From: Sphaerolaimus hirsutus
Lineage: Eukaryota; Nematoda; Chromadorea; Monhysterida; Sphaerolaimidae
NCBI GenBank assembly: GCA_964036195.1
Contig: OZ038456.1
Coordinates: forward strand, 11,656,001 to 11,720,000
DNA length: 64,000 bases
Direction of reading: 5' to 3'
Of the stretch, positions 55,020-64,000 are shown one piece after another. The notes under the pieces were generated by a model that did not search any database, had not been told where the DNA came from, and worked only from the letters and a program-made list of their open reading frames with translations. How positions within the stretch are numbered: the stretch's first letter is position 1; each line of letters begins with the position of its first letter. A program made the translations under genes and the position numbers.

Positions 55020-55790
55020 TGACTGCAGAGAACCTAACTGTAAACTACAGCTTGTGGAGTGCACAGTGAAATGTAGCTCTCTGACAACTAGGTGAAAACT
55101 CGCTTGCCAAGGGCTAAAAATAGGGCCAGCTCACTGACAAACAAAATGCAGCTTGTTGACAACTTGCTGACATAGTACTTGGTGCATGTGGTAGCTGGCG
55201 GACGACTCGCTGCCAAAAGACACATTTCCAGCCTTGATTTGACCCAAAACACTTTTCACAAGGTGGTGATGAAATATTATGGTAAAACACATGCAATATA
55301 ATGCAAAGCTTGGTAAAAATTGAGGCAATGAGGAAACATAAAATGCATAATGATAAAACAAAAAAATAATTTATTCAATTTATTTATTTAAAATAATCAT
55401 TTATTTATGTAAAAGCTCATTTGATTAAGCTCATTGGTTTAAGTGGAATAGATGCACCACCCAATAGCAACATTTTGATGCATTGATTTTATGTCCCACA
55501 TTCATTCATTTTCTGCACTTATGTTTGATTAAACATTTTTTGGGTCAAAATAATTTGTACACACTTCCAAAAAGTGCATGTGGTGCAAATTACATTCAAC
55601 TTGCTGACAACTCGCTGCCAGCTGTGCAGCTGCTGGAAAAATGCACCCCAACTTTCTGCCACTCGCTGACAACTGTGTTCCAACTAGCTGCCACTCGCTG
55701 ACAACTATGTTCCAACTCGCTACCAACAGTAAACAAGTCATTGTCAGCTAGTTGGAAGCAAGTTGTCGGAGAGCTACCTTTCACTATGTT
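55020..55790. repeat. CTCGCTGACAACT repeat block
   Basis: Irregular copies of AACTCGCTGCCAGCTGTGCA and GAGCTAC words, with an AT-rich insertion at 55260-55550. Reverse complement of the block at 9460-9680. Confidence 0.55.
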
Positions 55791-55884
55791 GCTTCCTATT
55801 GGAAATGACCATGTGGATCTCAGGGTGCCATAGTGCATATACTGAACAATGTGTTTTGCTATGGGCTGGGGACAGTGTAATGTG

Positions 55885-56030
55885 CTGTAAAGTGTACAGT
55901 GTCAAATGTCATGCAAAATGTACAGTGTCAAATGTCATGCAAATGTACAGTGTCAAATGTTATGCAAAATGTACAGTGTCAAATGTCATGCAAAATGTAC
56001 ACTGTCAAATGTCATGCAAAATGTGAAAAT
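55885..56030. repeat. TGTACAGTGTCAAATGTCATGCAAAA tandem array
   Basis: Five units of about 27-28 bp, apparently expanded from one arm of a family A element. Open frames (SNVMQNVQCQ) are repeat artefacts. Confidence 0.8.
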
Positions 56031-56053
56031 TTCAGTGAATATGTAATATATAT

Positions 56054-56415
56054 CGTATTTCCTCGAATAACCCCCCAGGGGATTTGTCTGTTCAGGGTGG
56101 AAATGTTGAGGGGGAGGCTTAAACGAGGGGTGTATTTCGAGGGGGGTTTATTATTACGCCAGAAATGATTTGTCCTCGCCGTACTAATTGCTGTGTGTAA
56201 CGTACGGAGACGTTGAAAAATGCAACAATAACTGCCATATGTAAGACTTATGTGGGATGAACTCTGTTGATGAACTGTTCGAACGTAACACAGAGATTGT
56301 TTTAACATGTGTTCTGCATTGCCTGGTAAAAACGGCAGCTTTTGTCATTTACGTTCTGTTTACACAATTGGGGGGGGGGGGATTTCGACGGGGGTATTTC
56401 GAGGAAACACGGTAC
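56054..56415. mobile_element. Family E element
   Basis: Starts ATCGTATTTCCTCGAATAAC and ends TTTCGAGGAAACACGGTAC. The interior holds AACGTACGGAGACG and AACATGTGTTCTGCATTG. Confidence 0.75.
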
Positions 56416-56419
56416 TTGA

Positions 56420-56900
56420 TAACATAGGTACTTCAATTTAAAAAATTTACATGAAAAAACATTTTGTGACATTTTACACTTGCATTTACACTTTACAGAG
56501 CGCAGGGCGTCCCTATGACATGTAAAATCTAGGGAGCATTCAGCTGTTATTTCAGTTGTCACCTACAGTGTGGGCGGAGCCAATATTGCGTCATATTCAG
56601 AGCTGCCGTAGTAGATTCGTGTTAAGCGCGTCACTTTCAGTGGCAGAAGCAGCGGTTTTTTTGCTGAAAGTTCTGCCCAATTTCACATTCACAATATCAT
56701 TGGTGTTTGTTTTCATTGGTTTTGAACCATTTTTATTATAAAAGCTTCCATTTGTTCATGCTATTGAGTTGTAATAAGACGGATATGTTAGGGTAGTATA
56801 TAGTAATATCCAGCCAATGTGCTGCCAACAACAGTGTAAAACATCACTGTAAATTTAATACCCTGCTCTTATATGTATTTACTTCAGTTCTCAAGCACTA
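56420..56900. other. Stretch without a supported gene
   Basis: A plus frame at 56556-56741 (LVFVFIGFEPF) is open but has no clear splice sites. A half of a family A element lies at about 56458-56530. Confidence 0.35.
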
Positions 56901-57439
56901 TTCCAGAGTTGTTAAAAGTACTGAACTTTTTTAAAAGTATATATAAAAGTAAAGTATTTTTGTTTTACTCACATGAATACAGAAAATGTAGAAGTATCTG
57001 ATTTTTATTTTTACATTGCGGAAAAGGTGAGTAAAATACTTTTTTTCCAGAGAACGCGTAAAAAATGAGTATTTTTTCAAGGGAAACGTAAAAATTGGTA
57101 TTTTTCTCACAGAAAACGTAAAAGTGCATATTTTTCTCACAAAAATAACGTAAAAATTGCTGTTTTTCTCAATTTTCACTCTGAAATACATTAAAGTTGT
57201 GTGTTTTTCTCTTCTGATAAGTGTTTCTTAGGAAAATGTCCTATGTTTGTCACTTTCTATCTGACAAAATGACATTTTCTGTCTCCTTAAAATACGTTTT
57301 CTGTGCTCGCGTACTTTCAAAAAGTACGCGAGTATGTTGGTACCAGTATTTTTTTCGGCAGGAAACGTAAATGTATTTATGCAGTACGCGAGTATACGTA
57401 TTTATCGAGTAAACGTAAATACGTTAAAACGACTATGCA

Positions 57440-59030
57440 CTATTCCTATAAGCTTTTTAAAAACATTGTTTAAAAAAGAAATCATGTTAGAACGCGGTCA
57501 TTGAAAAACGTTATTTTCCATCCGTAAAAAGGATAACATTTTTGCTCATCAAGTGGCACTTTTGGCTAATTTTGTACTTTAAGTAAAAAAGTAAGTTTAA
57601 GGTACTTTTCGTAGTTTCTCACGTTAGCGGGGCTTTTTGGTATTCACAGCCTGTCGCTGCGGAGCGATGTTTTTCAGTCGTCGCATTTGCAAAATCTCAA
57701 AATTCTGTTGTAAATTTCTGTGATGACCAAAAAATTACGACATCACAAATTTTGCGTGTAAAATCCGCTTTAGCTAATAAATTTTCAAAAAAGTGAGATT
57801 GGAAATTAACGTGACTGGAACAATATAAAATATGTGAAATGGTACATGCACTATGGCTAGGTATTTTGGGACCATAAAATTGCCAGAAACCAGTGAGATA
57901 TCTAGTTGACAACTTGACAAGCAACTTGTTTTATCGTAAATTCCCTGTTATTGTGACTGGCATTGAAAAAATGACTGATTTTGAGAAAATATAATTAGGT
58001 AAATATTAAATCAGAAAATCTATCAAGAAAAAAATTATAATTAAATCTCTGAGAAAATCTTATGCACAGGGTTGGCAAAATCTCAGAAAAAAACAAATAA
58101 AAAAATAATTGAAAAATGGAAAATTGAAGAATAAAATAAAATAAAATGGAAAATTAATAAAATAAAAATACAATTTTACTAAAATTTTACAAAAACTTGA
58201 GTGTCTGTAAAATTCTATAAAAGATTGCTTAAGTATTTACATACGGTACATCATGTATTTACATACATACGGTACATCATACGGTATTTATATAGGTAGT
58301 TAAAAATAGATGCAAATAGGCAAAAAACACACACAAACTAGGTAGTCAATTTAAAGGTGAAAATGGGCAAATATAGAGAGATTTTCTCAACCAGGAAAAA
58401 GATAGTTAAATCTCTCCAGAAAATCCTGGAAAAAATAAAAATCTATATAAATATAAATATAATCTTATATTTTCTGGGATTTTTTAATGCTAATTGTGAC
58501 CCTCCTGCAATAAAGCGACCCTTCCAATAATGCAAACCCCGACCTCCAAAATCACTAGTTGATGTGTCTAACTGCCTATTTTCAGTTATTGCTAGTTCTA
58601 TATGTTCTTATGTACATAGTTTGAGCTGTTTTTGACCTACTTTTAGCGATTTTTCTCCCTTTTCTCCCTTCTACACATTGAAAAAGCCTGTGGGCAGTTG
58701 AGTCGTTGAGTCGTTGAGTTGTAGCAAAATAGTGTGACCCCTACAAATGCGCTTAAAACAATAATGCGACAGTCACATCAATGGAGAATTTACGGTAGTC
58801 CAAAACATTGTATAAACTGAGTTTTTGGAACTAGTATACCTAGGTACATACATACTATGCAGACAGCATGCAACGCAGTTTTCTGAAGGAAACACTTCAT
58901 AATGAAAATTATCATAAAAAATTAAAATTGTTTAAAAAAACGTTTCAGAAAAAAAACAATCATTGCTGAAAAGCGACTCATAACCACACCATTTTTTTGA
59001 AATATTTTACTTTTCTTTGTTTAGTGTGTG
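57440..59030. other. AT-rich repeat region without recognised genes
   Basis: Holds GAGATTTTCTGAGA-type blocks (57960-58110, 58375-58500), an AAAATAAAATGGAAAATT block (58080-58200) and a TACATACGGTACATCA repeat (58240-58290). Confidence 0.45.
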
Positions 59031-59934
59031 CATAAGTGTTCAGCTGACACTATCAACCAGGACATTTTTGATACATAAATATTTACCTTGCTGTCTGCCA
59101 AGTATTGATGAAAAAGCGCCAAAAAAAGCGCCAAGCGCCAAGGGCGCCATAACGCAATTGGGGAACAGTGCACTAGGCGCCAGGGACGCCAAATAAAGCA
59201 GGTACCAAGCGCCAATGGCGCCATGCCGCGACGCGTCAGCGCCATGACGACATTGCATCACTACTAGTACTGAAATGGCGCCCTTTTGTGTGGCGCCTGG
59301 CGCCCTTGTGTGGCGCCATTCTTTCGAATGGCGCCATGGCGCTTGGCGCCATTTTGGCACCCGGCGCCATTGTTTTGGATGGCGCCAGAAATGGCGCCAA
59401 GATGCGGGATGAACGGTTTTATTTTTTCATATTTTACTGCCATATCTGCTGAATGATATCATTTTGGTGATGTTTAACACATTCATCTTTGTGGTTTGTT
59501 GCTAGCATTGCAAGTCTGGGTTTAGGTAAATAAATCACATAAACTGCAAATATTCAAATATGACCCACAATTAGAAAAATTTCAATAATTTTTCCCGGCT
59601 CTTGCATCATTGATTACCTAGCAATTATTATAAATACTACTGCATTACCTACTGCATTTCCTTGAAATATTCTCGTGGTTGATTATTTTCCCATTTTTCT
59701 CACACCTGGGGGTATTTTGATGGGGGGGGGGGGGTTGTCTGAGGAAATATGGTGGATGCCTTAGGAAGGAATGGGACCGTATTTCCTGTATGTAAATATT
59801 TGCTTATACTGCATTTGCTTGAATAATTCCCGTCGGGAATCAGTTTTCCGTCAGACCTTTTTGAGGGGGGACTATTCAAGGAGGAATTATTCAAATAAGT
59901 ACAGCATGTCTATAAACAGATGCATCTACCGTAT

Positions 59935-60041
59935 TTCCTTGAAATACCCCCAGGAGGTTTATTTTTTCAGAGTGAGATTTTTGAGGGGGTTAAACGAGGG
60001 GGGGGGGGTATTTCGAGGGGGTTTATCGAGGAAATACGGTA
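59935..60041. mobile_element. Family E element, minimal 107-bp copy
   Basis: Starts TACCGTATTTCCTTGAAATA and ends TATCGAGGAAATACGGTA with only arms and no interior, showing which parts suffice to define the family. Confidence 0.75.
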
Positions 60042-60103
60042 GGTATGTTATTGTAGAATTTTTCTGCATCTGACAGTATGTTACAAGCAATGAATATATA
60101 CCC

Positions 60104-60530
60104 TAAATCCTCGAATAAGACCCCAGGGGAGTTATTTTTTCCTCAGACGTTTTGGAGGGGGAGTTATTCAAGGGGGGAGTTATTCGAGGGGGGGAGTTAT
60201 TCGAGGGGGGAGTTATTTTCTCCTCGTAAAACTTGGACTTGATTCATTGTATGGGTGCAGTCTGTAAACTCATGAAATTCAGGTATTTAACTGTCCAACA
60301 ACAATAAAAAGATGTGTGTACACTGCATACACATAATGTATTTGCTGTCGCTGCTCTAGGCTAATGATTTTGTGTATTTTTATACATGTTGTTTTCATCC
60401 AGAGGGGGGCGTTATTCAAGAGGGGAGAGTTATTCGAGGAGAGAGTTATTCGAGGGGGAGTTATTTTTTCCTTACCTCACAAACAGGGCGAGTTATTCGA
60501 GGGGGGTCTTATTCGAGGATTCGCGGTACC
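60104..60530. repeat. GAGTTATTCGAGGGGGG blocks of family E type
   Basis: CTAAATCCTCGAATAAGACC at the left and CTTATTCGAGGATTCGCGGT at the right form inverted ends of a sister family (CGAATAAG instead of CGAAATAC). GAGTTATTCGAGG is tandemly repeated inside. Confidence 0.65.
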
Positions 60531-60640
60531 TGATATAATTTTGTAGCTTCTGGCGAAATAAGCCGCCGTGAATCAAACTCCCCAAAATTTTCTGTCAAAA
60601 ATTAAACCCCCTGGGCATATTTCCAGGAAATATGGTACAT

Positions 60641-60793
60641 ACCGTTTTTGCTTGAATAGTTCCCCCACCCCTTGAATAATTGCTCCCCTCGAATAATCCC
60701 CCCAGTAAGACAAGTGAGGAAAAAATAATTCCCCCCTCAAAAAAGTCTGACGAAATAATAATCCCCCAGGGGGATTATTCAAGCAAATACGGT
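60641..60793. mobile_element. Family E sister element (TACCGTTTTTGCTTGAATA)
   Basis: Starts TACCGTTTTTGCTTGAATAG and ends TTATTCAAGCAAATACGGTA, arms only. Confidence 0.7.
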
Positions 60794-61131
60794 AATATTC
60801 TTAAGAGTAGTTTTGTTGCTTGAGTCACCATCAGAAAAATGGTATAGCACGTTGCTCTTCTATAGATGCTTCCGTGATGATATACAGGTAGAAATAGTGA
60901 GTTTTATTCTTGGCGCCATTGTTTCTGGCGCCCGGCGCCATTTTTTTCAGATGGCGCCACGGCGCCAACAGTTCGAATGACGCCATTGGCGGCTGGCGCA
61001 GTTCTTCCTGTCGCTTTTCCATCAATATTCATTACTGCCAATTAGGTAAAATATACTACTTTAGCAAAGAATGATGCTTTACTAACAAGTAAAATTGGAT
61101 TAAAACGGCAACTCGAATGCACAACGTTCAG

Positions 61132-61232
61132 CGGTGGGAACCCGGCTGCTGGTGATCCAGCGATTCCTGCGGTTTTGGAACGCGGCCGGGGCGCCGACGC
61201 CGGACAAAGTCTGCATGGCCGCGTGCGCGCTG
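61132..61232 (+). CDS. Exon-like open frame before a nested palindromic element, unidentified
   Basis: After ACGTTCAG the plus frame reads VGTRLLVIQRFLRFWNAAGA and PTPDKVCMAACAL, with about 88% GC at third positions. After exact removal of 61233-62230 it continues VALALARR and stops at 62257. The minus strand is also open but the GC pattern favours plus. Confidence 0.5.
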
Positions 61233-62230
61233 GTGCCAATGCCAAGCCCTGCAAAGTGTAAAGTAAAGTCAAATGCAAAGTCAAATGTCAAATGTAAAGT
61301 AAAGTGTCAAATGTAAAGTCAAATGCAAAGTCAAATGTCAAATGTAAAGTAAAGTGTCAAATGTAAAGTAAAGTGTCAATTGTGTATCCAAATCTTATTC
61401 TTCGTATCCAAATCTTATGTTTTTTTAATGTTATGTCTAAAAATGAGATTTGGATACAAAAACTAGGGTGTCAACAAAATTTTTTTACGGAAAACGGAAA
61501 CGGAAAAAAATTTTCAGCGGCCGGAAAACGGAACGGAAAACGGAAAAAAATTTGCAATTGGCGGAAAACGGAAACGGAAACGGAAAAAATATTTCAGCAG
61601 CCGGAAAATGGAAAAAGAGGCCGGAAAAACGGAAACGGAAAAATCAAATTTGCACAGAAATGGAAAAACTTGCTGAAATTTTGCCGCAAAACAGATAAAA
61701 TTTGCTGAAATTTTGCTGGAAGTGGAAAAAATTTGCAGTAATTTTGTTGGAAACAGAACATTTTTTACATCATTGATGATCTGCATGAATTTTTACCAGT
61801 TTGGCTGTTCAGAAAACAGAAAGTTGAGCCAGAAAAAGGTAAAATGAGGCGGAAAAATGGGAAATTGAGGTGGAAAATGGAAAAAAGTGGAAAAACTGGA
61901 AATTGAGGCGGAAAACGGAAAAAGGCGGAAATACTGAAAATTTAGCCGGAAAATGGAAAATCAGCCGGAAAAACGGAAACGGAAAAAAAAGTTGCCGGAA
62001 AACGGAACGGAAAACGGAAAAAAAATTCAGCAGCCGGAAAACGGAACGGAAAACGGAAAAAATTTGCCTGCGGAAAACGGAAATTTGACACCCTAACAAA
62101 AACATACGATTTGGATACGAAAAATAAGATTTGGATACACAATTGACACTTTACTTTACATTGCATTTGACTTTGCATTTGACTTTACATTTGGCACTTT
62201 ACACTTTACGGGGCTTGGGACTGCCCCCTG
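61233..62230 (+). mobile_element. Family A element carrying two nested elements, possible GT-TG intron
   Basis: Outer ends CTG|GTGCCAATGCC...TTGGGACTGCCCC|CTG with CTG duplicated. Inside is a GTATCCAAATCTTAT inverted-repeat element (61377-62145), and inside that a family H element (61465-62095) flanked by ACAAAAAC on both sides. Confidence 0.8.
61465..62095. mobile_element. Family H element with exact 8-bp duplication
   Basis: Starts TAGGGTGTCAACAAAA and ends AATTTGACACCCTA. ACAAAAAC at 61457-61464 and 62096-62103. It is closely related to 16079-16640. Confidence 0.9.
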
Positions 62231-62257
62231 GTCGCCCTGGCGCTCGCGCGCCGCTGA
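62231..62257 (+). CDS. Possible 3' end of the 61132 exon frame
   Basis: GTC to TGA encodes VALALARR and a stop, with the same high third-position GC as 61132-61232 and in frame after removal of the element. Confidence 0.4.
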   Translation, partial: VALALARR

Positions 62258-62330
62258 CCCTCCGTGTGATAATAACGGCGAGTGATTGCGAATGTCAATT
62301 GTGAAATGTTGTTGATGACGAAAAATAAAT

Positions 62331-62785
62331 ACCGTATTTCCTCGAATTACCCCCCGGGGGATTTATTTTCTGAGTGGAAATTTTGAGGCAGGTATTTCGA
62401 GGAATTATTATTCGAGGAGGTATTTCGGGTATTTCGAGTGAGTCGCCGCAGCCCCTTCCATTCATGAGGAGTAGAGGGGGGTTATGCCTATATACCACAC
62501 AAGTATTAGCTTTCCACCACCCCCACAGCCGGCGATATGACATCCGAAGTGAAATCAAAAATAGGGGGCCGGACTTGTTCGGGCAGGTGTTGTGTTTACA
62601 TGGCGATTTTTGTTGTATTTTTACATACGTCTGCGTACGTTACAAACAACAAATTCGTACCGGGAATTCAAGAAAATTCCGACGAAATAATAAACCACCC
62701 ACGAAATACCCCTCCCTCGTTTAGCCCCCAAAAATTTCCACTATGAAAAAATAGACCCCCGGGGATATTTCGAGGAAATACGGTA
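62331..62785. mobile_element. Family E element with an inserted or shared interior
   Basis: Starts TACCGTATTTCCTCGAATTA and ends TTTCGAGGAAATACGGTAA. The interior includes the sequence related to 48740-49060. Confidence 0.75.
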
Positions 62786-63391
62786 ATTCATTTCAAGAAC
62801 TTGCAATCGCTACTGCAAACTAGGTATAACAAAATTATGCATTATGTTGCTATTGAAATAAATTGCAGAGTTGTTAGAATTACTGAACTTTTAAAAAGTA
62901 TATGTAAACGTAAAGTATTTCTTTTTTACTCACCACAAAGTATAGAAAACGTAAGATACTTTTTTTACTCGTATGTACGCGTAAATGTGGGTACTTTTCG
63001 TGTAAGTGTAGAAACGACTAATTTTGTTCATAGAATATTAAAAAGTGGGCACTTTTTCATACGTGTACATTTCAACGTATGTTTTTCTATAAGCGAATGA
63101 CAGATAAAATAGTTTTCAAGGTCCCTTTATTCTAGGAGATAAAAAATCGTCGCTCTCACAACTCGTTTCCACTTCTATTGTCTCCACAACAATTGCGATT
63201 TGATTGCGAGATTTTTAAAGGCACGCGTGGCTTTAATATTCAACGGAACCACTTCTGTAAATACCTAGCAGTGTAGTCACTTTATACCTAATTGGGCCCA
63301 CACACGCTAGTTGACATAGACACGAAATGTCAACTGGTGCCGATCCCGATTCAAAGCTTGCGTTTGAACGTCGTCCGTCGGCTCGTCAGTA

Positions 63392-63602
63392 GTGATGGAA
63401 AAGCGCCAGAAAAAATGGCGCCAGGCGCCAAGGGCGCCATGGCGCCATTCGGAAAGTGGGCGCCAAGCGCCAAGGGCGCCACAGAAAAAGGGCGCCAGGC
63501 GCCAAGGGCGCCATGGCGCCATTCAGAAAGTGGGCGCCAGGCGCCAGGGGCGCCACGGAAAGAGGGAATTTGGAAAATAGGGCGCCAGGCGCCTAGGGCG
63601 CC
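63392..63602. mobile_element. Family I element (TAGTGATGGAAAAGCGCC), right end eroded
   Basis: Starts TAGTGATGGAAAAGCGCCAG. The body is GGCGCCAGGCGCCAAGG repeats. The usual end CTTTTCCATCACTA is absent. Confidence 0.65.
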
Positions 63603-63696
63603 AGGATAAAAAAGTGCCTACAACACCATGTGTGTGCTAAAAATGTTTCTACAGTACCATTGTACGTGCATTCACTTCTTAACTCGCGTTCTCCAG

Positions 63697-63786
63697 GATG
63701 TAATGAATAAAAACAAGGCTAGCAACAAAGTTTTTTTGAATAAAATCCACATGACGAATTTAAACGCAATGGAAATTGTCATTTGA
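63697..63786 (+). CDS. Possible last exon, unidentified
   Basis: A good acceptor (GTTCTCCAG) precedes 30 codons including the stop: DVMNKNKASNKVFLNKIHMT and NLNAMEIVI. It is AT-rich and Asn/Lys-rich, so chance cannot be excluded. It could end the gene begun at 50728, since both are in phase 0. Confidence 0.25.
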   Translation, partial: DVMNKNKASNKVFLNKIHMTNLNAMEIVI

Positions 63787-64000
63787 CAACAATCCATTCA
63801 TTACAAATAGACCTTTCCAAACAATGTTTCCTGATTGCAACGATTTAAATCTATTTATTTATGATTTTGCAAGTTATACGGTCCATCATTCTTGTCTTCT
63901 GATCCGTCAGACAGATTTGATGTTGGACAAAAAATTTCCACCCACTCACACCACCCCGTCCATTTTTCTGGCGAATTTAGATCATCCACGGATGCGTTTT
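63787..64000. other. Right edge, nothing recognised
   Basis: AT-rich DNA with no repeat family end and no clear exon. Confidence 0.4.

Noticed and set aside
1..64000. CRISPR arrays, phage, bacterial operons, viral genes
   Set aside because: Repeat spacing, introns and composition are eukaryotic. No such genes or arrays were found.

Overview
This is eukaryotic DNA: intron-rich, moderately AT-rich and packed with palindromic repeats. It most likely comes from a nematode or a close invertebrate relative. Two things suggest this. The paired-like homeodomain at the left end is of the Prop1/UNC-42 type. The best gene looks like a nematode egg-type secreted proteoglycan (CPG4-like, tentative). No rRNA, tRNA, CRISPR, prokaryotic operon or intact transposase gene was recognised.

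Layout. (1) 1-6810, minus strand: seven exons of a PRD-class homeobox gene, cut by the left edge of the window. Two introns fall inside the homeodomain. (2) 6.8-14.6 kb: GC-rich DNA upstream of that gene, then repeats, an AT-rich stretch, a perfect hairpin, and an ACTTGACA-type array holding an ATCGATATCG-rich element. (3) 14.6-18.8 kb, minus strand: exon-like pieces of an unidentified gene whose introns are whole palindromic elements. (4) 18.8-32.9 kb: almost only repeats. (5) 32910-40674, plus strand: a complete 13-exon gene. All splice phases agree and it predicts a 661-residue secreted, Cys-rich, acidic protein with Ser-Gly sites and a seven-residue repeat. (6) 41.3-42.4 kb: an element with about 170-bp inverted repeats and another fold-back element nested inside. 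(7) 46.96-48.6 kb: exon-like pieces split exactly by palindromic elements. (8) 50728-54250: two exons of an unknown plus-strand gene, then nine tandem copies of an about 166-bp exon-like unit, each with its own splice acceptor. (9) 61132-62257: an exon interrupted by a three-layer nested element, and near the right end a possible last exon at 63697-63786.

The most notable signal is a set of short palindromic elements that behave as introns. Family A starts GTGCCAGTCCC and ends GGGACTGGCAC; family B starts GTGCCAGTTCC and ends GGAACTGGCAC. They sit at CAG or CTG and duplicate that trinucleotide. The element supplies GT. When the target is CAG, the duplicated target supplies AG, so the element is a ready-made GT-AG intron. 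This is clearest at 33496-33687 inside the complete gene. When the target is CTG, exact removal still restores an open frame, but the intron would be GT...TG. These match the idea of introners. They also serve as landing pads for later insertions of other families, some with exact 8-bp target duplications.

Most remaining DNA consists of other non-autonomous inverted-repeat families: the TACCGTATTTCCTCGAAATA family with long G and C runs, the TAGGGTGTCAAA family, the TAGTGATGGAAAAGCGCC family, the CCAACGATGG family, and several fold-backs. Repeat boundaries are approximate unless exact ends are stated. Exon calls rest on splice signals, phase agreement and protein character, without transcripts or database searches.
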